Below are positions 46,651 to 58,400 of a stretch of 64,000 nucleotides of DNA, one piece after another. The notes beneath the pieces are model-generated. The model worked only from the letters and a program-made list of their open reading frames with translations. It ran no database searches and was not told the DNA's origin. Made by a program: the position numbers and the translations under genes. The first letter of the stretch is position 1. The number at the start of each line of letters is the position of its first letter. Origin of the DNA: Cycas panzhihuaensis (taxonomy: Eukaryota; Cycadophyta); the NCBI GenBank assembly GCA_023213395.1, contig CM041465.1:179931741-179995740 (forward strand), read 5' to 3'.

Positions 46651-48000
46651 ATATAGACATGGACTAATATGTAGCATGTTGGATTGCAATTATGGTAGAT
46701 ATTTAGAGGTTGGTGGAGGCGAGTCCGAGAGATATTCCCTCGTGCCTATGTGGAGGGACGACCTCCCATCCAAAGCAGCGATGAGCCCAGATCGGCAACA
46801 CACGACAAAGATTCGCCCCATTGATAAGGGCGAGAGACATATGGATAGTAGAGTTCCAAGAGCATGAGGCACATGTGGGGCATCTGCAGGCAGAGATGGA
46901 TGCCATCTGATCTGAGAGGGATGCCCTATAGACACAGGTGCAGGTACTAGAGGCTCAGGGATGATCCAGAGGGGATATGGGGGCCATATCCGGTGATAGT
47001 GCCGGAGGAGCAACTCCGGGATGGAGGAGAGGTTCTGACTCATGGAGATGGAGCAGATCATATCTAGGCACGATACAATCGATCGGGTGGAGGACATGGC
47101 ATCGAGGTTAGCATAGAGCAGGACGTAGACTCACACAGCAGTGACAACCTCGAGGAGGCCACGGGACGAGGGGAGCGAGGCAGGGAGCTCACAGAGACTC
47201 AGGAGGAGTCTCGGAGGGATGTGGTTCCCAGGAGAGAGATCACATCGACCAGAGACGATGCCCTAGGGCAAGCAGAGGGTAGTATATGTTTTTTGTTTTA
47301 GACATGGGAAAGCACGGGCCTCTAGGGGGTCACCATATATAGTCACATGATTGTACCCCCCTCCCTGTAAGGACACCTGCTTCCCATAGACAATGCACCA
47401 TACCATATGTATGATATGACACATGATTTTGATGTATATAGACAGGGTGATTGATACCTCATTTTAACATATGATGATGTGTATCATAATGTGTGTTTGA
47501 TGATATGTATGTTTTATTTACATGTTTATATGTGTGTGATGGTGCACAGATGTACGAGGGTATGTATGGTTATATTTTGAGTTGATTATTATATGAGATT
47601 TATGTTATGACGTTTGTTTAGGTTACGCATATTTCCTTTCATGCAGGGCCATATACCTAACAGGAGCACACACAACCACTATGAGTAGAGATGATCAACA
47701 TATGCAGGGTTAGGAAATAGGGCAACATGCATGTCCATATGGGAGCATGGCGGGATATGCAAAGGAAATACCAAGCGAGAGGGGAGTGACGATACTCCAA
47801 AGCATTGTCCTAGATGGGGGCTGCCCAAATAGGAGGACAAGGTCCTAAGGAAAATGGGAACAAGGGTTCCACGGGAGGAACTAGAAAGAAATGAAAGGGG
47901 CCATCCTAAGTCGTCATTCTACCCATGGCTAGGGGAAATGGAAACAAACTTAAGATGGTAGTTTAGGCTCATTTCAGAGCGTGAATAAGGTGATGGTGAG
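46651..48000. other. spacer of copy B between antisense frame and integrase
   Basis: The right part (47.65-48.0 kb) aligns with the corresponding spacer of copy A. The left part carries decayed plus-strand sequence that may be the C-terminal tail of the PMD-like protein (charged, Gln/Glu-rich to about 47290). I see no other gene. Confidence 0.5.
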
Positions 48001-49290
48001 GTTACAAGTAGAATTTCTTAAGGAATTTCCCATTAACAACTTTTTCAAACTCAAGGCCCTCCAAGGTGGTGATCCTATAGGCACTGTTACTGAGGCTCTC
48101 GATGACGACAAAATGGCCAACCCATTTAGGCCTGAATTTTGCCAAGCGGTCATGAAGATACTCCAATTTAAGGACATGATCCCCGGGAAACAAAGGATGA
48201 GAATGAAGATGTTTATCATAGGTCCTTTATGAGTGGGCTTTGGATGCTAAGTTAGCTTGGTAGGCAATTAAGTGTCTCTCATCCAAAGCTTCGAGGTCTA
48301 GGAGGTGAGCTTGATGGATCAACTCCTCATCAATGAGACCTCGAAGAGAGACTTGCAAGGAGGGGATCTCTACTTCCAACAGGAGTACCACCTCGATACC
48401 ATAAACCAGGGAGAATAGGGTCATTCCCATGACAGAATAGACAAAGGTGCAGTACGCCCACAAGGTAGAAGGGAGCCGAAGGTGCCAGTCTCTTTGAGAC
48501 TCAGTGACAATTTTCTTTAAAATATTGATGAGAGTCTTGTTGAATGACTCCACTTGACTATTTGCCTGGGGGTAGTAAAGGGAGAAAGTTTTGTGAGAGA
48601 TTTTAAATTTCTCACAAAGCTCATCCATTTCCTTGTTACAAAAGGGGGTTCTGCTGTCGAATTAGGACATCGTGAATCCTAAAACGACAAATGATATACT
48701 AGTAAACGAAGGTAGTTATCACCTTGCTAGGGGTAGTAACTAGAGGGATGGCCTCTGTCCATTTAGTAAAGTATTCCATAGTAGTCAAGATAAACTTATG
48801 ATGCGACGAGGAAGGTGGGGAGATAGCCCCGATGAGGTCTAGACCCTACTGAGTGAAAGGCCACAGAGATATGATGGGGTGAAGGGCCTCGAAAGGTACA
48901 TGGGAGATGTTAGCGTGTTCCTGACATCGCCGACACCTCAGGGCAAAAGCATGGGCGTCCTTGAAGAGGGACGACCAAAAGTAGCCCATACGAAGGATCC
49001 TCTAGGCCATAGATTGGCCCCCAAAGTGACCCTCGTAAACGCCATGGTGGCATTTACAGAGTATTTGGTCTGCTTCGTCGATAGTGATGCAACGGAGGAG
49101 GATCTCATTGAAAGACCTCTTGTACAATACTTCATCCATGAGGAAGTATTGTCTAGCAGAAGTCTGGATATGATATCTAACCTTACTACTAGCTTCGTGG
49201 CTATGATTGCCGTGTCGTACGCACAATGTCGCCATACCACTCCTTGTCAATGAGTAGATGGAGAGGGACGTCTGAATAATCAAGATGGAC
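48000..49290 (-). pseudogene. gypsy integrase, decayed (copy B)
   Basis: Integrase in three readable parts on the minus strand. At 49283-49002 is the HHCC zinc-binding region, with ARQYFLMDEVLYKRSF and CHHGVYEGHFGG. The core from about 48830 to 48640 has KFILTTMEYFTKWTEAIPL and, across a frameshift at about 48655, DSRTPF with the second catalytic Asp. At 48628-48227 come YYPQANSQVESFNKTL with the catalytic Glu, LYWAY-type and VYGIEV motifs, then at 48193-48002 the C-terminal KWVGHFVVIESL and NGKFLKKFY. There is no chromodomain. It shares clear sequence identity with copy A at 2511-3440. Only about 250 bp separate it from the gypsy RNase H, too little for a second RNase H there. Confidence 0.9.
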
Positions 49291-49479
49291 TCATCGAAGG
49301 GAATTATTAATAGGGATATCGAGCGAGTTAGGGATAGGCGTGAGTTGCTTAGCCACTACCATCTCTTCTTCAATTTCCGTTAACGATATGAAGATTAAAT
49401 TCCTAAAGTAAGATGGCCCAACTACCACCCTACCGCCAGTCCGAACGAGTGCGAGATATCACAGGGATCGACTAGCCGA

Positions 49480-49790
49480 TCACCTTGGTGGTGTTACCAA
49501 GCAAGTAATGTCTAAACTTCTTGGTCGCGTGGTCCAAGGAGAGACATTCCTTCTGGCCAGAGAGTAGTTAAGTTTGGAAGCCACAAGGATGTAGTTGATA
49601 AAGTAGATAGCTCTCTCGACTCACGAGACGCCTTGAGCCAACATAGCGCCAGGGACTCGTTAGTCGAGGTATAAAGAATGAAGGGCCTATCGAAACAAGG
49701 GGTACCAACGTAGAGTGGAAGCAAGGGCTTCCTTAAGTCCTTCGAAGGCTTGTTAGGCCTTATCAGACCAAACAAATAGAGCTTCCTTAT
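49480..49790 (-). pseudogene. gypsy RNase H, decayed (copy B)
   Basis: This is the degenerate 'first' RNase H that follows RT in Ty3/gypsy elements. The minus strand has RPFILYTSTNESLAL (strand beta-1 region, in which the usual YTDAS has become YTSTN). Across a frameshift it has ERAIYFINYILVASKLNYS and ECLSLDHATKKFRHYLLG, the standard 'E.aiYyls..L..ae.nYs..EkEcLaLv.a.kklRhYLlg' series. At least two frameshifts are present. Confidence 0.8.
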
Positions 49791-49939
49791 TCAATAGGTT
49801 TGTCAGGGGTTTGACACTTATGGTAAAGTCTACCGAAGCGCTCAAGAAACCGAGCCTACCTAGGAACAAGTTGATCTGTCGTTGGGTTCTAGGAAGCGGC
49901 ATATCAAGGATGCCTTGACCTTATCAGGGTCAATCTAAA

Positions 49940-50600
49940 TTCCTTATTTTGATAGAAGAAATCCAAGGAGTTTGCTAAAAGTAACAGCAAACACACACTT
50001 GAGTGGGTTTAAGCTTATATGGTACTTACAGCATCGAGTGAAGATAGCCCACAAGTCAAAGGGATGATGGGCCCTGACATATGAGAGACCCATCATGTCA
50101 TCCATAAAGACCTCCAATGTGTCATCGATAAGGTCATGGAAGGTAAAGTGCATCACTCTTTGGTAAGTAGCGCATGCATTCTTGAGACCAAAGGGCATTG
50201 CCTTGTATCCAAAGGTACCCCACGGGATGGTGAAGGCCATCTTGTGGCGGTCTTCATGAGATATTTAGATCTAATTGTAGCCAGAGAAGCTGTCAATCAA
50301 GGACATAACTTTGAACCTAGCAGTTCAATCAATGATTTAATCAATGAAAGGGAGTGGAAAGTTGTCCTTAGGACATGCGTTGTTAATATCATGGAAATGA
50401 ATGCATATCTGGATGGTCCTATTCTTTTTAGTAATGGGAACGATGTTGGATACCCATTTAGGGTAGTCGATAAAAGTAATAACTCTAGCATCCAAAAGCT
50501 TCTTGACCTCCATCTTGACGCCACGAGAGTTTAGGTGGAGAGGACGCCGCTTTTGATGCACGGATGTGCACCGTGAATGGTAGTGAGATTATAGGTAATA
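49940..50600 (-). pseudogene. gypsy reverse transcriptase, decayed (copy B)
   Basis: The RT domain reads, on the minus strand: RRPLHLNSRGVKMEVKKLLD, WVSNIVPITKKNRTIQICIH, NACPKDNFPLPFID, then after stops MAFTIPWGTFGYKAMPFGLK, NACATYQRVMHFTFHDLIDD, and the catalytic box FMDD within LEVFMDDMM near 50100. It ends with LKCVFAV and KLLGFLLS. The 'GTFGYKAMPFGLKNACATYQR' style fits the chromodomain-less (Tat/Athila-type) branch. Stops separate the palm subregions, so it is not functional. Confidence 0.92.
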
Positions 50601-51539
50601 ATGGAGGGTCAATTCCTTTCATGTCAGAATAATCCCATGCAAAGACATCTCGAAACTCCTGGAACAAAAGGGAATATTCCCTTACCTCATCAGGGGAGCA
50701 TTATGCCCCACCTTAATGACCTTATCGAGGAGCTAAGACTATGTCTGGGTCACCCCATGCATATGCCATTTCCCTCCTCGAAATGGAGAGGGCAAGGTCA
50801 GGAAGAGATGGAATAGGGATGGGATTGGGTCACGAGTGTGGACCGATCGCTGTAATCTTCGGTGGCCAAGCCTATGGTGACCATAAGGAAAGTTGGGCAC
50901 AGAGCTTGCTAAGTGCTCAAGTACGGCTTCATCGTCTTCGAAGTAATCCACCCCATGAATGACCTTACTCGAATAGATGAAGTCTTTGGAAGAAGTAGGG
51001 ACAATGAGACCGTGATGGTCGCCAAGTCGTCCAACCTCCTCAGAAGACTCTAAGAGTGAGTCAAGAAGGGCTCCTCGAAGGGGCAAAGGAACTTCTCGAA
51101 ACCATCACCGCAGAGGGTGACAGAGAGGAAGGATCAATGAGCCGTAGATCAATGCATGCAATGACATGAGACACAATGGGGTGACTAGTCTCACCAACGA
51201 GAGGGGTTCCAGGTTGGGACCTAGAACAAGAAGGGTGCATCCTACTAGTGCGAGGAAAGAAACGGGTGAGGAAAGCCCTCATCCTTATCATAGCACTCAT
51301 CATCGCTAAACGAGGTGAGGTACCCGTAGTTCCCAACAATCGATAGAGCGAAATGCGTGAGATTAGAGGAAGAAGATGCAAGATCTTCTTCAATGTGGGA
51401 TGGATCAGATATGCCGATAGAACAAGCTGAGGCATGAGTAGAAGGGCCTTGGCTTCCTTGGTTAATCGATAAGTTTACTTAACAGTGGGCATTCGCAGAA
51501 ATAACCCTCATTCGTCCATCGTGGACAAATTTAAGTTAC
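50601..51539 (-). other. protease-RT linker of copy B
   Basis: This is the connecting region of the gypsy polyprotein. It has several short minus-strand frames and no recognisable domain. The last part before RT includes FQEFRDVFAWDYSDMKGIDP at about 50608-50667, the usual 'F.DvFAWsy.dmpGIdp' lead-in to the RT domain. Confidence 0.75.
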
Positions 51540-51970
51540 CCCCCTGGGTCGAACACACGACTCCCATCCGATCGAGCCATGCTCGACCCAAGAGAAGATT
51601 ATAGTCGATGTTAACGCCAAGGACTATAATGTCGCCGAGGACGCCTTACCCTCAAGAGTGAGTAGGATTGAAATGGATCTTAATGGAGTCTTTTCACTAC
51701 CGTCGTAGCCTTGGCATCACCATGGAACAGTTCCAAGGCGTAAATGCTAAGCTCTTGTATAACATGCAAGGGCATGGCATTCATAGAAGAACTATTGTCG
51801 ATAACATCCTTCAGAGAAACAGTCAAGTGTATCAATAGTGATGGTGAATGGGAAGTTCCATTGGCGTTCCCTTTCACATGCAGGGGGAAGGTCTTTAGGG
51901 TCAAAGGGAATGGCGGGCTCATGACTTTGGGTAACACCCAAAACGTGAATGGGCACGCCATTCGATCCTA
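51540..51970 (-). pseudogene. gypsy aspartic protease, decayed (copy B)
   Basis: The minus strand reads VIDNSSSMNAMPLHVIQEL at about 51750-51810, the position of the retropepsin active site (usually L-x-D-x-G-S-S-x-N-x-x-P). The Asp is kept but the following Gly is Ser. It then reads DYNLLLGRAWLDRMGV near 51560-51610, the conserved 'ILGRPWLH' motif that closes the domain. Stop codons lie between them. The protease would cut the Gag-Pol precursor. Confidence 0.8.
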
Positions 51971-52499
51971 AAGCTTCTAAAAAGAGAGTCATTGTTCGGG
52001 ATAACTCCTCAAAACATCCATCAAGGACATTCCCGTAGTGACAGTATGGAGCTCGTCAACGATAGAGAAAGGCTTCCCATTCACAGTAGGCTGGGTAAGC
52101 GCCCTTGAAACTCGTAATGACCAGACGATATGAATGGCCTTAGGAAATAGCGAAACTTCTAGAGGGAGTTTTCCAAGAGGATCGAGTGTGAGACAAGAAG
52201 AAGTGCCACCGCCTCTTTAGCAGCTTCTGACCAAGTAAGGGCATATAAGGGAGTAGCCTCAAGCATTTGAATTACCTTCTTTCCCTTATTCCGAGACTGC
52301 AAAGGTGAAAGAGTATGTCGGTGAGGGGAATGCAAAGAAGAAGATGAATCCCGAGCACCCTTCCCTTTATCACGGGAAGGATGGGAATTCAGGGATCTTC
52401 CCCAGTTCTAGTTGTTTTTGGGCTGAGTATTACGATCACGTTCCCCATGTTTGGGGAAAGGATCCTTGTGGACCGCTTGGTTTAGATTGGGCCTTGAGG
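51971..52499 (-). other. gag-protease linker of copy B
   Basis: Minus-strand sequence between the recognisable gag and protease domains. I see no clear zinc knuckle or other domain. Frames are short and interrupted. Confidence 0.5.
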
Positions 52500-54210
52500 C
52501 CTGCTTAGGGATAAATCACGCCGAGGGGCATCCCAGGATGCCGGGCCCTACAAATGAGTCATCATAGAAATACTCCCCGTGAATGGAACACCACTTCTTC
52601 TCAAGTGAGGGACCAGGTTTTCTCGCTTGAGAGGACTGGGCGTTACCATTCCTAGGGAGGGAAGCTTGAGTAGCTTGTTGTATTTGTTTGTTAGAAGTGG
52701 GTGATGAAGGAGCTTGCAGTTTAAGTTCCTTCATCGTACGTTCAAATGAACATATAGCGGATGTAAGTAGATCTAGGGTCTTTTTAGTCAGATGAGAAGA
52801 GGACCTAGTGGATTGTTGTGGTTTGGTCTCTTTAGTTGGAGGTGGTGCCTCACATCGTTGCGAGAGATTAAGAGGCTTCTTGAGTCTAGCTCGGATCTCA
52901 ATAGCCTCAAGCGCTAAACACTTTGCGATAACGGAGTCGCATGTAGTCAACCCCATCTTAAGGACTTCAACATGGACTTCAGGATGAAGTGCATTAACGA
53001 AGAGATCCCTCTTCAATTCCTCGGGTAAAGTAACCTTAGTGGAATGAAGAAGGCCATGAAATCACCACACGAAGTCATGATTCATCTCATTGTGACCTTG
53101 TTTGAGCGAAAGAAGGGATTTTATTCCATTTTTGAATGGGTGAGCAACATCAAAATAATTGATGAACTCATCCACAAGTCACTGGAACGAGAAAATGGAA
53201 TGAGTCCGGTGTGATAAAACCACTTAAGGGCATCACCTTGTAAGGATTATAGGAATAGTTTCGTTAGAATGTGGTCATAGGCCTAGTAATCAATATACGT
53301 CATAGAGAAACTACGGACGTGCTCTACTGGGTCATGTGATGAAGTTCCATCGAACTTAGGAACTTTGGAAGGATGAGGCGGTAGATTGGTTCTCAACACC
53401 TCAACAGATAATGGTGTCGATCTATAGTCCATGAAGGGACGTGCCCTTGCCTGAACCATAGGATCGACAAATGATGTAGGAGGTAACACGCAAGGAACAG
53501 ATGGAGGTGGTTAACCCATCCCTCCTTGGGGAGGTGCCCCTTGCTGGAAAGGGACTTGAGAATAAACGCCTGAAAGGAAGCCGGGTTCCTTGTAAAGGCG
53601 CAGCTGAAGGAGCTACTGGATGGTATAAAAGAAGGGTGTGGAACCAGGTTTTATCCATATGGGCCACCCATGGGTGGTAGAACCCCATATGGATGTAGCG
53701 GGTCCACCCCATAAGCTGGAATATGATTCCCTTTACCCTGCCCTCAAGGTTGAGAAGTATAACCTAGGGGTATGTAAAGGGAAGGGCCATTAGGTTGGTT
53801 TTGAGGATACGTGGGAACGGATCCCACATAACTAGTGGTGGTAGCATTAGTAAGACCTCTAGGCCTACTAGGAAACGCATGCACCATGTTAGGAGATGGC
53901 ACATTAGCTTGACTTGGAAAAGGTATGCTAACCCTAAGCTAGGGGAGAGACACACCACGAGAGGGTCTCGAAGAGCTATGACCATGATAAGGAATAGAAG
54001 TCGCAACATGCGTCCCCAAAGTAGGTGTACGAAAGGAGCGGGATGAATATGCAGGCACAAAAGGGTTACTCGTTGTGGGAGGTGCAGATGAGGATGAAGA
54101 AGGTGGGACAGGAGCAGATGAAGAAGACAATCCACCATACAAAACATCTTCAAACTATCTGGGACGTGATTGAAGACGAGTCGTTTGAAAGCACTCACTA
54201 AGGGCTTCAA
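52500..54210 (-). pseudogene. gypsy gag, decayed (copy B)
   Basis: This is the capsid/nucleocapsid precursor. On the minus strand an N-terminal part is rich in Ser and Pro (54142-53939, SSSSAPVPPSSSSSAPPTTS-like). Next comes YGVDPLHPYGV (shared with copy C), then the Retrotrans_gag core: LPPHPSKVPKFDGTSSHDPV, EHVRSFS, LKWFYH-like sequence in another frame, and LKRDLFVNALHPEVHVEVLK at about 52960-53016. A basic C-terminal part follows (AIEIRARLKK, then a Gln/Ser/Lys-rich tail). Multiple stops and frameshifts are present. Confidence 0.82.
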
Positions 54211-54742
54211 CCACGTCGATAGGAGGGGGTATCTACATGATCGTAGGAAGTAGATGAGACTTCATACGAAGTAGACCCCTTGGGATGCTCCTCATAAGAA
54301 TCACCAACTGGATGGTGAATCTCGAGAGGAGATAGGCCCTCTACTGCGTGAGTAGAAGGATGGGTATTAAGTGGGTGACGTTGGTCAGCCGGGTAGTAAA
54401 TAGGATTGTCACCCTCTTGGGTGGATCCCAGAATAGATACAGGGAACTAATGAGTTCCCAAGGTAAATGCATGATAGGCCCAATTGGAAGGGTATCCTTC
54501 CATTGTCGGATCAGAATCTGACGATGAAAGAAGATGATACACAGGATCTTCTAACAATGGAGGCAAACCACATAGGCGACATGAGAAGCATCGCATACAA
54601 AGCTTGCTAACATGTTAGAAGAAGGAAAAAGATGCAAAGTGTATGTTGGGGGCTGCCCAACAAAAGAGATGAAGTGGAGGAAACCACTAGAAGGTAATAG
54701 TACCAACAGGAAGGGATAGAAACTAGCCCCCTTACTGGCAAG
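54211..54742 (-). other. leader of copy B between PBS and gag
   Basis: Minus-strand untranslated leader of the element. No protein is recognisable; a purine-rich character dominates on the plus strand. Confidence 0.6.
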
Positions 54743-54760
54743 TCCCCAGTATGGTCACCA
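54743..54760 (-). other. primer-binding site of gypsy copy B
   Basis: The minus strand reads TGGTGACCATACTGGGGA, one base after the LTR end 'catcca'. The shape TGG...ctGGGGA is typical of plant Ty3/gypsy primer-binding sites and is not the initiator-Met type used by the copia elements here. I do not assign the tRNA. Confidence 0.8.
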
Positions 54761-54761
54761 G

Positions 54762-57419
54762 TGGATGCACGTTTACGGGATAGTCACCTAGCTCGATAGG
54801 AATGATGATGGTCGATGGTGGTATTGAGGGTGCGGGCAAAAACCTACAAGAGAAGTAAGTGACACGCAGGGCACCTCGTGTGCCAGAGCGCGAGTTTGGG
54901 ACTTGAGGATGATACCCAATTACCTTAGGGTGGTCCTCTATCCCAAAGAGAAAGAGGGAAAAAAGAAAAGGAGTCCGGATAAGCTCGAGAGGAAGATCCT
55001 CCCACCCTTGGATGGCCGGAAGGGGAAGAGATGAGTCCTCAAGGGTTTCCCTATGATGGAGGGAAACAAGCGGGGACAAAGTAGGCCATAGCCTATGATG
55101 AGACCAGGCTCCTCTTGGTTATTTGACCAAGCAAATAAGGCTAAGAGGGAGAGAGAGAAATGAGAATGGGACAACTAAACCAAAGTTTCCCCTAATGATT
55201 CGAAAAGGAAATAGGAAAGGAAACGGGAATAGGTGTCACGTATGTAAGCAAACAATGCTAGGTGGGAATAAACCGAGTGGGAAAACTAGGCTTTACAAGC
55301 AAGGGAAAAGGAAAGGGTAAGTTTCTTATAGGTCCTTTTCCTATGAGTGTTAAATGTGCGATATGCAAATACACAAACGTAAATAAAAGATATTGTTTCC
55401 CCTTTCATTTTTATGTGCAACCTACTTAACTAACACATAGATCCTAAATAAAAGTAAGAAAGGAAAAGCAAGGGTTAAAGGGAGGATGCACGACTCGAAA
55501 GATGTAGCGGTGATGGAGAACCTCACCCACAGAACGCACATCCCCGCGTCAATCCAAAGAGGCATGACCAAGTCTTGACGTGTATGACAGGGGCTTCCTT
55601 ACCTTCCCCTTTATGAAAAAGAAGCGAAAAGGAAAGAAGTAAAAGCAAAGAAACAAAGCGTTAGACCTTACCTAGATCTAAACACTTTATACCTTTACGA
55701 AAGCACCACGACAACTTGCACATGCATGGATTTATCCCTTCCAAGAAGGGGCTACAAAAGATAAACTATGTATATGCAAGTATATATGTGATATTTGTGT
55801 TAAAGTGTTAGCAAAAATAGTTGCTACAACAAGCTCTAAAACCCCCTCTCAAGCAAGGATAAATATTAAGCAAAAATAGGGTAAGGGAAGCCTCAGGATG
55901 GCTAACCCTCCGCTGGGTTCTCCACACAACTCTCAAGCACATCAAGGTAATGATAAAGGCAACTAAGAATAGCCAAAAGATGCAAAGAAAAGAGTAATGA
56001 AGCATTGGGGAAATATGCAAGACGCGAAATTGCTATGGGCAGTAATCTGATGCACAAACCCTTGCCAATGGTATAAAGGGGTACCCAACAACACAATGGA
56101 TACTACGGGGGTCTAACAAGAGGCGAGCAGGCGAATCGGTGCAACAAGGGGTTGCGACGTGGATGATCCAAAGGTGCAATCCTAGGGCTCAATCATTCCT
56201 AATAATCCCAAGAAGAGCATGGAGCAAGAGAAGAGAAGGTGGGAAGGGGTTACCCTTAGAGAGAAGGACTGAAAAGGGGGGCTGCCCTGCCTTACTCTCT
56301 TCATCCAACCTTATGACTCTTCTCTCACTGCTCCCTTGAAGAAAATTAGTGGAGAGAAAGGTGGAGCTGGGAGATAACAGGCTAAATATAATGGAAAGAC
56401 ACTTTGCAATGTGAGACTGAAGGAAGCAGTAAATAAGACAAGAAATAGGTCCAAAATGGGGATAACTTACTATAAATCTGGAAAAGAAGGGTTTGAGAGA
56501 CTGCTGGGAAGATATATGGCGATCCGGGCTGCTAACAAAGGAGGAAGAGGACCCCTACAAGCGTTCTTTGGAGAAATTCCAACGGCAAATTGAAAAGGGC
56601 ACTTCTTGGGCGAGTTGGAGAAGAAACAACACCAAAATCGCTTGATAAAACTCGGAGAGAGGCTTCCCACCATGGAAGCAAGGAGTTACAAGCAAATCAT
56701 GGCCTAGGGTAGTGTGAAATGCAGGCCTACAAGTATACCCGCAGAGAAAGAGCAGAGAGAAAGAGTTGCGAGGCATTGTTGCGTTAGAGAGCAAAAAATG
56801 ACCCAAGAGAGGGCCAAAATTATGAGGGTTTTGATACTTATACCCATCCTAGCCCTAAGTGAGCGAATAGGGCCGAGGTGGATGTGAGACCATGTGGCAA
56901 TTCCATAGGAAACATCAATGTGGCAATTCATGAAACATCCATATGGTAGTTTTGGGTTCCGAGAGCTTTGGGAGGTGATGTGGCAGGCCTGGGAGGGGCT
57001 GGCCCTCCTGTCTAGGTGGCTGAGATAGTTCAGAATACACGTGGACAGAGGCAAGCAAACACTAATGGGCAAAGGTCCCGTAAATAAGGTGCTAGGAACT
57101 CAAGGCCGGTGTATGAATGGGTCATATCTACCGTAAACTCAAGATGGTGTGGAGATAGCACGCAGAGTTGTAAAGTGCTATGGGGATGCCTACGTTGTGG
57201 AAAGGTAGGTCCTGTTGGGTTGTCATAGGCTCACGATACAACAAAAAGGCATGAACAGCAACAAATGCAAAGTAATCACACAAATGAAGCAAGCAGTCAT
57301 GCAAAGAGGCAACACTTTTGTCAACCTTTCCGACAAAATAATATAAATTAAAAGGGAGAAGCATACTTGAGCTTACCTAAGTCGACCTGCCCGTATCCAT
57401 TCCCGGTAGCCAGGAAACA
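54762..57419 (-). repeat. 5' LTR of gypsy copy B (2658 bp)
   Basis: On the minus strand it starts TGTTTCCTGGCTACC at 57419 and ends CGTGCATCCA at 54762, with TG...CA limits. It is followed by the primer-binding site. The start matches the LTR of copy A at 7414. A TATA-like 'gtataagta' lies near 56840 (minus strand), about 580 bp into the LTR, a plausible promoter for element transcription. Open frames inside are short and non-homologous to proteins. Confidence 0.88.
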
Positions 57420-58400
57420 CCATGAAAGTGACTACACTGATTTAAGAAAGGCTAGATGCAAGCCAGAAGTACAATAAATGAAAAACCCTCAGCCTAGTAT
57501 ATAATGAGAGATAAAATGGAAGAAATGAGGGAAAGCCTAGTGAACTATCTCTCTCATACACACACACATAACTTCTATATACATGAATGCTCATTTTATA
57601 GTCTTTTCCCCTAACCATTTCTCAACTAAGTTATTAATGGTAGTTTGTTGATAATAATAATAATTACACCTACCATCATAATCGTAATCATGGTTCTAGT
57701 TGTATTTCTAGTAATACCTAAGCTACAATCAGATATTTGGTTACATTTATGATTGTACTTAAGCTATAATTAAAACTTTGATTATACTTTTGGTCATACT
57801 TAGGTTACGATCAAAATTTTGGTCGCACTTCTCTTAAGCTTGATTTTCCTCTACACATAACTTCCCTAACACAAAACTATCAAGTGTCATTGCTTAACCT
57901 TAAAATCTTCAAAATGTTTTCCATCTTTCCTTCCCTACAAAATTTTGAAATGAACAATATTCTAAGATATAAGTGACCTTGTTCTCCAAAAAGCCTTATC
58001 ATATTTGTTTAGGTAAACCATTGATGCTAAGGCATGGCCATGATCTCCTCAGATATCCTTTGATGGTATATTCTCTCTTAGGTTATCTATCCTCCCTTGA
58101 CATACTTTGTTATTTGTATATTTTGTGAAGCTGCCTCTTTCTACATCTATATTTTATAGAGTTACCTCTTTCTGCTATGTTAATCTACCTACTCAAATAT
58201 ATCAATGGGTTCCTTATACATACCATCTATTACATAGTAGAACTATTATAGCATAACTAATAATCATCATTAAAAAGACCTAATTACATCATCATATCAA
58301 GGACTAAATAAATTGTGGGCATACTAAATACAGTTCAACATTTTCCATAATGAGGTTGAAGTCTATATTAGGCATGAACATCAACTAAAACATACGGGTA
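57420..58400. repeat. direct repeat R, copy 1 (~1 kb)
   Basis: It aligns with 62995-63997, offset about 5.58 kb. Matching blocks in the same order: 'ccatgaa', 'ctcatacacacacac', 'acttctatat.catgaat', 'tagtcttttcccct', a series of 'ggt(t/c)gta(c/t)ttctag' phrases, 'aaattttgaaat.aacaata', 'tgactaaataaattgtgg'. The left edge is exactly where the copy B LTR begins, so copy B inserted into this repeat. The similarity continues to the window end, so the full unit is longer than 1 kb. Confidence 0.85.
57884..58140 (-). pseudogene. unrecognised protein remnant in repeat R, copy 1
   Basis: The minus strand reads a frame with TNNKVCQGRIDNLRENIPSK, then YLNKYDKAFWRTRSLIS and NIVHFKIL, with stops in between. 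The same frame is present and open in copy 2 (63491-63748). Shared residues RID-LRENIP-KDI, DHG, LNKY-K-FWRTR, IS-NIV-FKIL and GRKD suggest that the ancestor was coding. I recognise no family; a gag or other element protein is possible. Confidence 0.4.

Larger units (their letters stand above)
45130..57419 (-). mobile_element. Ty3/gypsy copy B, 5' LTR to antisense frame
   Basis: This is the most complete copy of the family. In minus-strand order: 5' LTR 57419-54762, primer-binding site 54760-54743, leader, gag about 54210-52500, protease about 51970-51540, RT about 50600-49940, gypsy RNase H about 49790-49480, integrase about 49290-48000, spacer, then a PMD-like frame encoded on the opposite (plus) strand 45282-46650. 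The 3' end, with the second RNase H and 3' LTR expected from copy A, is missing. Stops and frameshifts occur in all genes. The 5' LTR edge at 57419/57420 is sharp because the sequence to its right belongs to another repeat family that is also present at 62995. Confidence 0.88.

Noticed and set aside
50136-50534. 132-codon plus-strand open frame
   Set aside because: It lies over the gypsy reverse transcriptase on the minus strand, which has clear RT motifs.
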